From Enterobacter sp. RIT418 (GTDB taxonomy: Bacteria > Pseudomonadota > Gammaproteobacteria > Enterobacterales > Enterobacteriaceae), in NCBI RefSeq assembly GCF_003057745.1, contig NZ_QBJD02000001.1, forward strand, positions 186,001 through 250,000: DNA of 64,000 nucleotides, given 5' to 3'. The notes beneath the pieces were generated by a model. That model was not told where the DNA came from and made no database searches. It was given only the letters and a program-made list of their open reading frames with translations. Below, piece by piece: positions 53,091 through 64,000 of this stretch. Made by a program: the position numbers and the translations under genes. The first letter of the stretch is position 1, and the number at the start of each line of letters is the position of its first letter.

Positions 53091-54278
53091 TTAACGGGGG
53101 GTAATCTCCCGATCGCGCCCGGCAAGCACGCCGCAGGCGGCCATCACGACGGCGGCCAGCGCGCAGGCCATCAGCGGAATGTGCCAGTCCCCTGCGGTAT
53201 CGTGAATTTTTCCCATCAGCGGTGGCCCGCAGGCCGCCAGCAAATAGCCAATCGACTGCGCCATTCCCGACAGTGCCGCTGCCTGATGGGCCGAGCTGGC
53301 GCGCAGGCCGATAAACGTCAGGCCAAGGATCATGGTCGCCCCGGAGCCAAAGCCGAAAATCAACGTCCAGACCACGGCCATGCCGGGAGCGAACCAAAAG
53401 CCCGCCGCGCTGACGGCGCACATCATCGCAACCAGCCCGGCGATCCCGCGCTGATCCTTCAGGCGGTGCAGGAGCAGCGGTACCGCGAGGCCCGGAACCG
53501 CCGTGGCCAACTGCAGCAGGCCGTGCATGGAGCCCGCCTCGGTTTCGCTGTAGCCATGGCTAAGCAGAATCGCCGGAAGCCAGCCGATAATCACATAGTA
53601 GATCAGCGAGTTAATGCCGAGGAACAGCGTTACCTGCCAGGCGAGCGCCGAGCGCCAAATGGCGCGGTTATGGAGCGCGCCCGCGCCCGTGACCGTTGCG
53701 GGAGGCGTCCGGCGCCACTGCGGCAGCCAGAGCAATAGCGCGGCCAGCGGGAAAATCATCAGCATCAGCAGCGCGCCGTGCCAGCCGGCTCCGCCCAGCG
53801 CCAGAGGGACGATCAGCGCGGAGCCGAGCGCGGCGGCGGCCCCCATCGTCAGGGAATAGGCTCCCGTCAGCCTTGCGACCTGGCCGGGGAAATCCCGCTT
53901 AATCAGCCCCGGAAGCAGGACGTTACCCAGCGCAATGCCGCAGCCTATTGCCGCCGTTCCCGCAAACAGCATGGTGGCCGAGGGCAGGGAGCGAACGGCA
54001 ATCCCGGCGCAAATCAGCAGCATGGCAATAAACAGGCTGCGCTCCATGCCTATGCGGCGCGCAACGCCGGCAGCAAGCGGAGAGACCAGCGCAAACGCCA
54101 GCAGCGGCAGCGTGGTCAGCAGCCCGGTCTGCGCCGTGCTGAGGCCGTAATCCTGGCTGATGGTGTCCAGCAGCGGGGCCGCGCCCGTAAAGGTCACGCG
54201 CAGCGTGGTGGCAATCATCAGGATGCCCGCGATCAGCAGCGCACCCTGTTTCCCGGAAGTTCGAATATCAGTACTCAT
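53091..54278 (-). CDS. nimT: MFS exporter NimT (YeaN)
   Basis: NimT is a major facilitator of the cyanate/nitroimidazole family. E. coli NimT exports 2-nitroimidazole. The 395-residue protein has about twelve membrane segments and MFS loop motifs such as GVARRIGMERS and GLIKRDFPGQVARLTG. It is divergent from nimR, its expected regulator, with a 96-base shared promoter gap. Confidence 0.92.
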   Translation of the reverse strand: MSTDIRTSGKQGALLIAGILMIATTLRVTFTGAAPLLDTISQDYGLSTAQTGLLTTLPLLAFALVSPLAAGVARRIGMERSLFIAMLLICAGIAVRSLPSATMLFAGTAAIGCGIALGNVLLPGLIKRDFPGQVARLTGAYSLTMGAAAALGSALIVPLALGGAGWHGALLMLMIFPLAALLLWLPQWRRTPPATVTGAGALHNRAIWRSALAWQVTLFLGINSLIYYVIIGWLPAILLSHGYSETEAGSMHGLLQLATAVPGLAVPLLLHRLKDQRGIAGLVAMMCAVSAAGFWFAPGMAVVWTLIFGFGSGATMILGLTFIGLRASSAHQAAALSGMAQSIGYLLAACGPPLMGKIHDTAGDWHIPLMACALAAVVMAACGVLAGRDREITPR

Positions 54279-54374
54279 TGTTTTCTCATACGTTCAGGCA
54301 AGGCCATACGATACCGATTTTCTCGGTGGTTTAAATCAGGCTAAAATGACAGTTTATCGCTAATATCGGACAAC

Positions 54375-55169
54375 ATGATGATCGGCCTGGGACTCGATGG
54401 CTACGATCCCGACAGCCAGCACGACGCGGCGGTGGCCTTTCGCGTTCGCGTGGTGGCCGAGGAGCAGCATATTCCCCTGCACCAGCACCGCAAGGGACAG
54501 CTGATTCTGGCGCTTGGCGGGGCAATAACCTGCGAAGTTGAAAATGCGATGCTGATGGTGCCCCCGCAGTATGCGGTGTGGATACCGGGACAGCTGCCGC
54601 ACAGCAACAAAGCGACCCCGAGCGCGCAGCTCTGCTTTTTATTTATCGAGCCGGGCGCGGTGAGCCTGCCGGAGCGCTGCTGCACGCTCAAAATCTCGCC
54701 CCTGGTGCGGGAGCTGATCCTCTCCCTGGCAGAAAAAACGCGGGAGAGCCTGAATCACCCGGCCACGTCGCGCCTGGTGAACGTGCTTTTTGACGAGCTG
54801 CCGCTGCAGCCCCAGGAGCATTTACAGCTTCCCGTTTCGCCTCATCCTAAAATCCGTCAGATGAGCGAAACCATGGCCGAACGGCCCGCCCAGTGGCAGA
54901 CGCTGGCGCAGTGGGCGCGTCACTTCGCGATGAGCGAGCGAAACCTCGCGCGCCTGGTGGTTAAAGAGACGGGCCTCAGCTTTCGCCGCTGGCGGCACCA
55001 GCTCCAGCTGATTGTGGCGCTGCAGCTGCTGATAAGCGGAAAATCCGTCCAGCAGACCGCGCAGGCGCTGGGCTATGACTCCACGACCGCGTTTATTACC
55101 ATGTTCAGGAAAGGGCTAGGGCAGACGCCAGCGCGCTACGCGGCCAGCCTGGCTACGACTTCCCGATAA
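54375..55169 (+). CDS. nimR: AraC-family regulator NimR (YeaM)
   Basis: NimR represses nimT in E. coli. The 264-residue protein has an N-terminal cupin sensor ([17 protein letters not shown] and [15 protein letters not shown]) and a C-terminal pair of AraC helix-turn-helix motifs with [20 protein letters not shown] and [21 protein letters not shown] 54375 or 54378 may be used. Its end overlaps the convergent yeaL by 17 bases. Confidence 0.92.
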   Translation: MMIGLGLDGYDPDSQHDAAVAFRVRVVAEEQHIPLHQHRKGQLILALGGAITCEVENAMLMVPPQYAVWIPGQLPHSNKATPSAQLCFLFIEPGAVSLPERCCTLKISPLVRELILSLAEKTRESLNHPATSRLVNVLFDELPLQPQEHLQLPVSPHPKIRQMSETMAERPAQWQTLAQWARHFAMSERNLARLVVKETGLSFRRWRHQLQLIVALQLLISGKSVQQTAQALGYDSTTAFITMFRKGLGQTPARYAASLATTSR

Positions 55170-55599
55170 ACAGCGACACCAGCCCGGCGGCAATCAGCGG
55201 ACCGACCGGCACGCCGCGGAACAGGGCAACGCCCAGCACCGTACCGACCAGCAGCCCGGCAACCAGCGTCGGCTGGGAGCTCATCAGCGTGACGCCGCGG
55301 CCGCCAAGCCAGGAGACGAAAACGCCCACGGCTATCGCCACAAGCGATTTCCAGTTGACGAAGGAGTGCAGCAGCGTTGAGGCGGGCAGCGTGCCGCTGG
55401 CGATAGGCGCCATCACCCCAATGGTCAGAATGATAATCCCGACCGTCAGGCCCTGTTTTTCGATCCACGGGAAAAAGCCGTTTAGCGGGGTAACGCGCAC
55501 GATGATCAGTACGAGGATTGAGACGGCCACGGTGGTGTTATGGCTGATAAAGCCCAGCGCGGCGAGCCCCATCAGGATTAAGAGAGTCGGATCTAACAT
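55153..55599 (-). CDS. yeaL: YeaL, DUF441 membrane protein
   Basis: The 148-residue inner-membrane protein has four to five hydrophobic segments and is the DUF441 family member YeaL by sequence and length. Function unknown. It ends inside the last codons of nimR, convergently. Confidence 0.93.
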   Translation of the reverse strand: MLDPTLLILMGLAALGFISHNTTVAVSILVLIIVRVTPLNGFFPWIEKQGLTVGIIILTIGVMAPIASGTLPASTLLHSFVNWKSLVAIAVGVFVSWLGGRGVTLMSSQPTLVAGLLVGTVLGVALFRGVPVGPLIAAGLVSLFIGKS

Positions 55600-55743
55600 G
55601 AATCATCCTTGCCAAAAGTAAGCCTGCTTAATTTGCGCGGATAGCGCTTCTGAAACGCTTTTATAAGATTAACGACAAACCGTCATGCTGCTGTCATTTA
55701 CGGAGGATAAAACGAGGTTGTGCACCGTTTAAAGGCCACCGCG

Positions 55744-55848
55744 ATGAACGACCATATGTTTGTTGAAACGCTGATAATCACCTCAGCCTTTATCACTATT
55801 GCCATCATACTGGTGGCGTCCGTGCTGTTGCTGGAAAAACGCGGCTGA
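55744..55848 (+). CDS. yoaI: Small membrane protein YoaI (34 residues)
   Basis: A 34-codon frame begins [16 protein letters not shown] and ends LLLEKRG, with one hydrophobic helix (about 9-30). It matches E. coli YoaI in length and both ends, and in location between yeaK and yeaL. AAAGG lies eight bases before the ATG. The role is unknown; in E. coli it is PhoB-regulated as I recall. Confidence 0.88.
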   Translation: MNDHMFVETLIITSAFITIAIILVASVLLLEKRG

Positions 55849-55869
55849 CCGATAAGCCAGCCGGGTGCG

Positions 55870-56370
55870 CTAGCCTCGGCGAAACGTCACCAGCTCAGGA
55901 CACGCAATGCGCAGGTAGTCCTGGGTATCCATAATCACGGATTTTTCCAGCAGGCCGGCGTTGAAGGCGATCTCGTCCACGCGTTCAAACAGCAGCGGAT
56001 CGGCGACCAGCGTAAGGTCCGGGTGGAAGCTAAACGGCGGGATTGCGCCGAATACGCAGGCGGTGAGGGCGTCTACCTCGGCAGGGCTGGCGAGGGAGGC
56101 TTTAAGCCCGCCAAAATGACCGGCAAGCTGGCTTAAATCGGCCTGCTGATCGGCCGCCAGGATCGCCAGCACGTGCTTTTTCACGCCGTTTCCCTTCACC
56201 TTACATACAAGCGCTTTTGCACCCTGCTTCAGCTCTGTTCCGCGAATTTCACTCACCGCTTCGCATTTACCTACGGGCTCATGATCGACGACGCGAAATT
56301 TTGCCCCTTGCTGCGATAGCAGCGAGATAAGCTGCCGGTGTGTCGCGGTGCCTTTTATCTCTTCAGACAT
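55870..56370 (-). CDS. yeaK: YeaK, YbaK/ProX-type aminoacyl-tRNA deacylase
   Basis: YeaK is a free-standing editing-domain homologue that deacylates mischarged tRNA; E. coli YeaK acts on Ser-tRNA-type substrates. The start ATG 56370 gives 166 residues. The family lysine lies in QGAKALVCKVKGNG, and a GXXXP-type loop in FGAIPPFSFHP. An extension to 56487 is not similar to the family. Confidence 0.92.
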   Translation of the reverse strand: MSEEIKGTATHRQLISLLSQQGAKFRVVDHEPVGKCEAVSEIRGTELKQGAKALVCKVKGNGVKKHVLAILAADQQADLSQLAGHFGGLKASLASPAEVDALTACVFGAIPPFSFHPDLTLVADPLLFERVDEIAFNAGLLEKSVIMDTQDYLRIACPELVTFRRG

Positions 56371-56533
56371 AACGTTATGACTCTGCGATAGATCATTCAG
56401 TGGGAGCACTACAGTAGCATATTTCCTTTTACCGCGCGGGATATGACTCTTGAGCTTATATACGCTTGCTGACAAATATTGAGGCACGGATTGTTACTAT
56501 TAGATCTGATTTCACTCATTAGCAGGAGCGCTT

Positions 56534-57430
56534 GTGAACAGAAAATTCAGGGAAATAGATACTACCCTTATCGGTCTAAACCAATCCACCGATGCCCATT
56601 TTAAATGGCTGGTCACCGTATTGCGCTACGTTGCCAGCAAAGACGTGGAGCTGATGGAAATCACCCACGAGGATGCACACCAGCACTGCGAGTTTGGCCA
56701 ATGGCTGAATGCCCAGCTGCTGGAAGAGCGAGGCGACAGGCATTACCTGCTCGATATTTCGACGCATCACCGTAAAGTGCATTTTGCCTGTCAGCAAATC
56801 ATCACCGCCATTGACGCTCGGGACGTCAGTTCGCACTCTTACGATGCGTTCGAAACGGCGCTGCTGGGCTTCACCGAAGCGCTTTCTCTCTATAAGGTCC
56901 ACCTGCTGCAGCTGCGCACCAGCTACGACGCGCTTACTGGCCTGCCGCTGCGCCGCATTCTGGATGAATCTTTCGACGCGATGAACGCGGGGCAGGAAGC
57001 GTCGGGGCTTTACCTGATGCTGCTGGATATCGATCACTTCAAAAAGGTGAACGATAACTATGGGCATCTGACGGGGGACGCGGTGCTGCGCTCGCTGGCG
57101 CTGCATCTGGAAGATAACGTGCGGCGCTCGGAGTCGGTTTATCGCTACGGCGGAGAGGAGTTCATCATTCTTCTGCGGGCGAAAAGCGATCGTGAAGCCA
57201 CTGCGGCGGCGGAGCGCTTACGCCGCTCTACCGCTGAGGTGAGTACCGTGTCGGGCGAGCATACCGTACGCGTTACCTTTACCACCGGCCTTTCGCGCGT
57301 GCATCGCGGTGAACCGCTGCGGGAAGTGCTGGAGAGGGCGGATATGGCGCTTTACCGGGGGAAACAGAGCGGCCGAAACTGCACCATGCTGATCGGCAAA
57401 AATCTGGACTGCATGAAGGTGAGCGGATGA
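56534..57430 (+). CDS. dgcZ: Zinc-sensing diguanylate cyclase (DgcZ-like, CZB-GGDEF)
   Basis: The 298-residue soluble protein matches DgcZ (YdeH) of E. coli, whose CZB domain binds zinc and inhibits the cyclase. All four zinc ligands are conserved at the same positions: H22, C52, H79 and H83. The GGDEF domain has DALTGLPLRRILDESFD at about 135 and VYRYGGEEFIILL at about 206. RRSE, not RxxD, stands at the inhibitory-site position. GTG start with AGGAG six bases upstream. E. coli has yeaI-yeaJ at this place, so this is a different cyclase at the same site. Confidence 0.9.
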   Translation: MNRKFREIDTTLIGLNQSTDAHFKWLVTVLRYVASKDVELMEITHEDAHQHCEFGQWLNAQLLEERGDRHYLLDISTHHRKVHFACQQIITAIDARDVSSHSYDAFETALLGFTEALSLYKVHLLQLRTSYDALTGLPLRRILDESFDAMNAGQEASGLYLMLLDIDHFKKVNDNYGHLTGDAVLRSLALHLEDNVRRSESVYRYGGEEFIILLRAKSDREATAAAERLRRSTAEVSTVSGEHTVRVTFTTGLSRVHRGEPLREVLERADMALYRGKQSGRNCTMLIGKNLDCMKVSG

Positions 57431-57432
57431 AG

Positions 57433-57460
57433 AAAACAGCCAGCGCTATCGCTGGCTGTT
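57433..57460. terminator. Bidirectional terminator between dgcZ and yeaH
   Basis: AACAGCCAGCG and CGCTGGCTGTT with a CTAT loop lie between convergent genes. The yeaH-direction tail is TTTTCTTC. Confidence 0.8.
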
Positions 57461-57463
57461 GCA

Positions 57464-58840
<1,377 letters not shown>

Positions 58841-60775
58841 TTAAGACGATTTCCGCACGCGCAGGTACCATTCACAGAGCAGGCGAACCTGCTTGCGGGT
58901 ATAGCCTTTCTCCATCATGCGGTCGACAAAGTCGTCGTGCTTTTTCTGCTCGTCGGTTGAGGTTTTGGCGTTAAACGAAATGACCGGCAGCAGCTCCTCG
59001 GTGTTGGAGAACATTTTCTTCTCAATCACCGTGCGCAGTTTTTCGTAGCTGGTCCAGTTCGGATTGCGTCCGTTGTTGTGCGCTCTGGCGCGCAGCACGA
59101 AGTTGACGATTTCGTTACGGAAGTCTTTCGGGTTGCTGATCCCGGCAGGCTTCTCGATTTTCTCCAGTTCGGCATTCAGCGACTCGCGGTCAAACAGCTG
59201 GCCGGTGTCCGGATCGCGATACTCCTGATCCTGGATCCAGAAGTCGGCGTAGGTGACGTAGCGGTCGAAGATGTTCTGCCCGTACTCGGAGTAAGATTCC
59301 AGATAGGCGGTCTGGATCTCTTTGCCGATGAACTCGGCGTATTTCGGGATCAGGTAGCCTTTGAGGAACTCAAGGTAGCGCTCGGCCAGCTCCTGCGGGA
59401 ACTGCTCGCGTTCAATCTGCTGCTCCAGAACGTAGAACAGATGCACCGGGTTGGCCGCCACTTCCGCATGGTCGAAGTTGAACACGCGGGAGAGGATCTT
59501 AAACGCAAAGCGCGTGGACAGGCCGTTCATCCCTTCATCCACGCCCGCGTAGTCGCGGTACTCCTGATAAGACTTCGCTTTCGGGTCGGTATCTTTCAGG
59601 CTCTCGCCGTCGTACACGCGCATTTTTGAATAGATGCTGGAGTTTTCCGGCTCTTTCAGGCGTGAAAGAATCGAGAAGCGCGACAGCGTTTCCAGCGTGC
59701 CGGGGGCGCAAGGCGCGTGTACCAGCTCGCTGTGGTTAAGCAATTTCTCGTAGATTTTGATCTCTTCGGAGATCCGCAGGCAGTAAGGCACCTTGACGAT
59801 GTAAACGCGGTCAAGGAACGCCTCGTTGTTTTTGTTATTACGGAACGTGACCCATTCGGATTCGTTCGAGTGGGCGAGGATGATCCCGTTAAACGGCAGG
59901 GCGGAAATACCTTCCGTCCCGTTGTAGTTGCCTTCCTGGGTCGCGGTCAGCAGCGGATGCAGCACTTTAATCGGCGCTTTGAACATCTCGACGAATTCCA
60001 TGATCCCCTGGTTCGCCCGGCACAGCGCGCCGGAATACCCGTAGGCGTCCGGATCGTTTTGCGCATGGTGTTCCAGCTTGCGGATATCCACTTTACCGAC
60101 CAGCGCTGAAATATCCTGGTTGTTCTCATCGCCCGGTTCGGTTTTGGCGATGGCAATCTGCTCGAGAATGGACGGCCAGACCTTGACGACGCGGAACTTG
60201 GTGATGTCCCCGCCGAACTCGTGCAGGCGTTTTGCCGCCCACGGCGACATAATGGTGCCGAGATAGCGGTGCGGGATGCCAAACTCTTTATCCAGAATTT
60301 GCGCATCTTCCTGCGGATTAAACAGGCACAGCGGATGGTCGTTTACCGGGCTGCGCTCGCCGTTGGCGCTCAGCACATAGATCGGCACGCGCTGCATCAG
60401 CGCTTTCAGCCGTTCCGCGAGAGACGACTTACCGCCGCCCACCGGGCCGAGTAAATACAGAATCTGTTTCTTCTCTTCCAGGCCCTGAGCGGCGTGCTTC
60501 AGGTAGGAGACGATCTGCTCAATGGCATCTTCCATGCCGTAGAACTCTTCAAACGCGGGGTATCGGGCAACCACCCGATTCGAAAAGAGACGGGAAAGCC
60601 GTGGCTCCAGGGCAGTATCGACCATGTTTGGCTCACCGATAGCCATCAATAGCCGTTCTGCCGCATTGGCATAGGCACTGCGATCTTGCCGACAAATGGT
60701 AAGAAACTCCTGCAGTGTGAACTCTTCGTCCTTGGCAGCTTCATAACGCTGGCGATAGTGATCGAATATATTCAT
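58841..60775 (-). CDS. yeaG: PrkA-family serine protein kinase YeaG
   Basis: YeaG is a 644-residue PrkA kinase involved in adaptation to sustained nitrogen starvation in E. coli. It has an AAA-type core with Walker A GPVGGGKSSLAERL at about 110-125 and a C-terminal kinase-like region. It heads the yeaGH operon. A sigma-54 promoter lies about 100 bases upstream on the minus strand, consistent with control by NtrC. Confidence 0.97.
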   Translation of the reverse strand: MNIFDHYRQRYEAAKDEEFTLQEFLTICRQDRSAYANAAERLLMAIGEPNMVDTALEPRLSRLFSNRVVARYPAFEEFYGMEDAIEQIVSYLKHAAQGLEEKKQILYLLGPVGGGKSSLAERLKALMQRVPIYVLSANGERSPVNDHPLCLFNPQEDAQILDKEFGIPHRYLGTIMSPWAAKRLHEFGGDITKFRVVKVWPSILEQIAIAKTEPGDENNQDISALVGKVDIRKLEHHAQNDPDAYGYSGALCRANQGIMEFVEMFKAPIKVLHPLLTATQEGNYNGTEGISALPFNGIILAHSNESEWVTFRNNKNNEAFLDRVYIVKVPYCLRISEEIKIYEKLLNHSELVHAPCAPGTLETLSRFSILSRLKEPENSSIYSKMRVYDGESLKDTDPKAKSYQEYRDYAGVDEGMNGLSTRFAFKILSRVFNFDHAEVAANPVHLFYVLEQQIEREQFPQELAERYLEFLKGYLIPKYAEFIGKEIQTAYLESYSEYGQNIFDRYVTYADFWIQDQEYRDPDTGQLFDRESLNAELEKIEKPAGISNPKDFRNEIVNFVLRARAHNNGRNPNWTSYEKLRTVIEKKMFSNTEELLPVISFNAKTSTDEQKKHDDFVDRMMEKGYTRKQVRLLCEWYLRVRKSS

Positions 60776-60873
60776 GGCATGCCGTCCTTTCGTTTTTTAG
60801 CACAGGATAAGAGCCGTTCGTATGAGTAGTGGAGGCTCCCGGAAGAGAATGTCTCGCACCTCACTGCCAGAGC

Positions 60874-60889
60874 AGCAACCTGTGTGCCA
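60874..60889 (-). promoter_or_regulatory. Sigma-54 promoter of yeaGH
   Basis: On the minus strand the sequence is TGGCAC-ACAGG-TTGCT, an exact -24/-12 match with correct spacing. It lies 99 bases upstream of yeaG. The 430-base gap to mipA holds nothing else I can identify. Confidence 0.85.
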
Positions 60890-61207
60890 GGTCGGACGCT
60901 AATAACCGCAGGGCGTTCAGCAAAATCTCTTCTCAAATTAAAGCGTAGATGGCATTTGCAAAACTTGCATGCGAGGAAAATCTAATTTCAATGACATATC
61001 AATAACTCATCCTTGAAAACCCGCGGTCGTTATAAGGCGTACGCGCGATTTTCATTTATCAGTCACATATATGAAAACGGACTGTCATCTGAAAAGTAAA
61101 AAATATCGGATTTATCAAACGCATTAGCGGGCAAAAAGTTTTGGGATGTTCGCGTTTGGCGGTTACACTTCACCCGCTGATTATTTGACTACAGGAAAGA
61201 ATGGATT

Positions 61208-61954
61208 GTGACCAAACTCAAACTTCTGGCATTGGGCGTTCTCGCCGCCACCGCAGTAACCACCGCACACGCGGAGAGTCAGTGGACAGTAGGTGCGGGG
61301 GTTGGCGTAATCAACAGCCCGTATAAACAGTACGATCGCGATGTCTATCCGGTTCCGGTTGTCACCTATGACAGTGATAACTTCTGGTTCCGCGGTCTGG
61401 GCGGCGGCTACTATCTGTGGAACGACAAGGCTGACAAGCTCTCCATTATGGCGTACTACGACCCGACGCACTTTAAGCCGGGCGACAGCGACAGTAACTC
61501 CCTGCGCCAGCTCGACAAACGCAGAAGTTCTCTGATGGCGGGCCTTTCTTACGTTCACAACACCGAGTATGGCTTCCTGCGCACCGCGCTGGCGGGTGAT
61601 ACGCTCGACAACAGCAACGGCTTCATCTGGGATCTGGCCTGGCTCTATCGTTACACTAACGGCGCGCTGACGCTGACGCCGGGCATCGGCGTGCAGTACA
61701 GCAGTGAAAACTATAACGACTACTACTATGGCGTGTCTAAAAACGAGTCTCGCCGCAGCGGTCTTAATAGCTACAGCGCCGATGATGGTTGGGATCCGTA
61801 CCTGGAACTGACCGCCAGCTACAACTTCCTGACCGACTGGAGCGTGTACGGCACTGGCCGCTACGTGCGCCTGAGCGATGAAGTGAAAGATAGCCCGATG
61901 GTCGACAAGTCCTGGTCCGGCATCTTCTCTGTGGGTGTGACCTACAAGTTCTAA
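61208..61954 (+). CDS. mipA: MltA-interacting protein MipA
   Basis: MipA is an outer-membrane scaffold (OmpV family) that links MltA to PBP1b. The 248-residue precursor has a signal peptide cleaved after TTAHA. It has the family repeats of alternating aromatic beta strands, such as NFWFRGLGGGYYLWND and LAGDTLDNSNGF, and a C-terminal VTYKF. Start is GTG after AGGAAAGAATGGATT. yeaE, which separates mipA from yeaD in E. coli, is missing. Confidence 0.96.
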   Translation: MTKLKLLALGVLAATAVTTAHAESQWTVGAGVGVINSPYKQYDRDVYPVPVVTYDSDNFWFRGLGGGYYLWNDKADKLSIMAYYDPTHFKPGDSDSNSLRQLDKRRSSLMAGLSYVHNTEYGFLRTALAGDTLDNSNGFIWDLAWLYRYTNGALTLTPGIGVQYSSENYNDYYYGVSKNESRRSGLNSYSADDGWDPYLELTASYNFLTDWSVYGTGRYVRLSDEVKDSPMVDKSWSGIFSVGVTYKF

Positions 61955-61984
61955 GAATGCATTAATAGTGCAGTCTTTGCATCA

Positions 61985-62008
61985 AAACGGGGCGCTTGCG
62001 CCCCGTTT
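61985..62008. terminator. Terminator between mipA and yeaD
   Basis: AAACGGGGCGC and GCGCCCCGTTT form an 11-base stem with a TT loop between convergent genes. Confidence 0.8.
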
Positions 62009-62029
62009 GCTTTATGTCAGTGCGGACGT

Positions 62030-62914
62030 TTAGCGTTTAACCAGCTTAATCGTCTGCCCTAAACGAGACGGTTTTTCTTCACTCGCTTTCTGCGGCGCGG
62101 TCACGCAGGCGGTTTCCACGCAGACAAAGCTTTTGTATCCCTCATCCGGCATGTCGGCCATGCTGACGGACAGCGCCGGGCCCGGGTTCCAGCCCACAAC
62201 ATCGTTATGATGATGGTGAACGACCTCAATGCTCCGGTTCATCTTGCCGTCATGAATAACGCTGCAGGCTTCAGGATGGAAATAGACGCGGTCGGTACGG
62301 TCCGGGAAGGTCTGCACGCCGTCGCTCAGCTTGCCTTCCTTTGCGTTATCCACTTTGTCGATAAAGTTATTGCCAAGGCCGCTCACCTTCACCGCGCTGA
62401 TATCGCCCACGTTGAAGTAGGTGTGCAGGGCAGACGTGGTTTCAAAATCACCGTGCGCTTCCAGCTCGATTTCACAGGTTTTGCCCAGCTTGAAGCGGGC
62501 GTAAAGCGTGAAGTCGTGCGGCCAGAGGGCGCGGGTTTCATCATTCGCCTGAAGTTCAAAGGTCAGCACCGCGCCGTTTTCATCTTCATTGTGTGCTTTT
62601 AGCGTCCACTGCTGGTTGCGGGCAAAACCGTGCGAAGGTAATCCTTGCTGTGCTGAAGGGCCAAACCACGGCCAGCAGATCGGCACGCCGCCGCGAATGG
62701 CTGCGCCTTTCTTGAAGGACGTTTCACTGCTGAGCCATAGCGCTTCTTCTTCGCCTTCCGGTTTCCAGGAGAGCAGATGAGCGCCGTTCAGCGCTACGGA
62801 CGCTTTCACGCGAGGGTGGTCAACGACGATAACGTCAGCACCGTCAATCTGACGACGGGAGAGCACAGGGGTAAGTTGTTCGACTACCGGAAGTGCAAAA
62901 ATTTTATTATTCAT
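62030..62914 (-). CDS. yeaD: D-hexose-6-phosphate mutarotase YeaD
   Basis: YeaD interconverts the anomers of glucose-6-phosphate and related sugars (aldose-1-epimerase family). The 294-residue protein has NGAHLLSWKPEGEEEALWLS near the N-terminus, the catalytic His in PSHGFARNQQW and the late VCVETACV with the catalytic Glu. It follows gapA by 74 bases, with a hairpin between that may limit read-through. Confidence 0.95.
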   Translation of the reverse strand: MNNKIFALPVVEQLTPVLSRRQIDGADVIVVDHPRVKASVALNGAHLLSWKPEGEEEALWLSSETSFKKGAAIRGGVPICWPWFGPSAQQGLPSHGFARNQQWTLKAHNEDENGAVLTFELQANDETRALWPHDFTLYARFKLGKTCEIELEAHGDFETTSALHTYFNVGDISAVKVSGLGNNFIDKVDNAKEGKLSDGVQTFPDRTDRVYFHPEACSVIHDGKMNRSIEVVHHHHNDVVGWNPGPALSVSMADMPDEGYKSFVCVETACVTAPQKASEEKPSRLGQTIKLVKR

Positions 62915-62940
62915 TCAGCAATCCTCTGTCTTAAAACAAT

Positions 62941-62967
62941 AAAAAAGGCGACCGAAGTCGCCTTTTT
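62941..62967. terminator. Terminator of gapA
   Basis: AAAAAGGCGAC and GTCGCCTTTTT form a hairpin with a CGAA loop, followed in the gapA direction by T residues. It lies between gapA and yeaD. Confidence 0.85.
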
Positions 62968-62988
62968 GGATCAGATTCTCATCTCAAC

Positions 62989-63996
<1,008 letters not shown>

Positions 63997-64000
63997 CTAT

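Noticed and set aside
52309-53421. A 370-codon minus-strand frame across the amidotransferase gene and nimT
   Set aside because: It covers parts of two supported genes on both strands, crosses a terminator hairpin and has low-complexity basic composition.

Overview
The window is a chromosomal segment from a member of the Enterobacteriaceae. Most proteins are near-identical in length and motif content to their Escherichia coli K-12 counterparts, GC is high, and gene order follows two E. coli blocks. The extra genes (a secreted chorismate mutase, QueH, a CTP-synthase-like amidotransferase, extra GGDEF proteins) and the sequence divergence suggest Enterobacter, Leclercia, Lelliottia or a close relative rather than Escherichia. 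The genus is an inference from memory of these families, not a computed placement.

Block 1 (1-36 kb) follows the E. coli 24-25.7 min order: end of fabF, pabC-mltG-tmk-holB-ycfH, ptsG, fhuE, hinT-ycfL-lpoB-thiK-nagZ-ycfP, ndh, ycfJ, comR/bhsA, ldtC, mfd, ycfT, lolCDE-nagK-cobB, potABCD, pepT, roxA, phoQ-phoP. These cover folate and dTMP synthesis, the DNA polymerase III clamp loader, peptidoglycan synthesis and recycling (MltG, LpoB, NagZ, LdtC, NagK), lipoprotein export, glucose uptake, iron uptake, polyamine import and Mg2+ sensing.

A low-GC accessory insert (about 36.1-40.8 kb) separates phoP from purB, which are neighbours in E. coli. It holds a roughly 0.9 kb stretch with no confident gene, a pair of palindromic operator-like repeats, two translationally coupled membrane diguanylate cyclase genes (the first interrupted at a run of ten G), remnants of decayed genes and a small lipoprotein. 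The run of ten G suggests a phase-variable c-di-GMP switch and is the most striking signal in the window.

Block 2 (40.8-46.5 kb) is the conserved purB-hflD-mnmA-nudJ-rluE / icd cluster. Next come accessory genes (secreted chorismate mutase, queH, an unknown membrane protein) and then an unusual hairpin-rich intergenic region. Block 3 (49.3-64 kb) corresponds to the E. coli 40 min yea region in reverse: yeaQ, the tiny yoaJ and yoaK genes, dgcP, yoaF, yeaO, a PyrG-like amidotransferase, nimT/nimR, yeaL, yoaI, yeaK, a dgcZ-like gene where E. coli has yeaI-yeaJ, yeaHG with a sigma-54 promoter, mipA, yeaD and gapA. yeaE is absent.

Four GGDEF-domain genes lie between 37.0 and 57.5 kb with no EAL or HD-GYP phosphodiesterase among them, so c-di-GMP synthesis is over-represented here. 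I saw no tRNA or rRNA gene, complete insertion sequence, prophage or CRISPR array.
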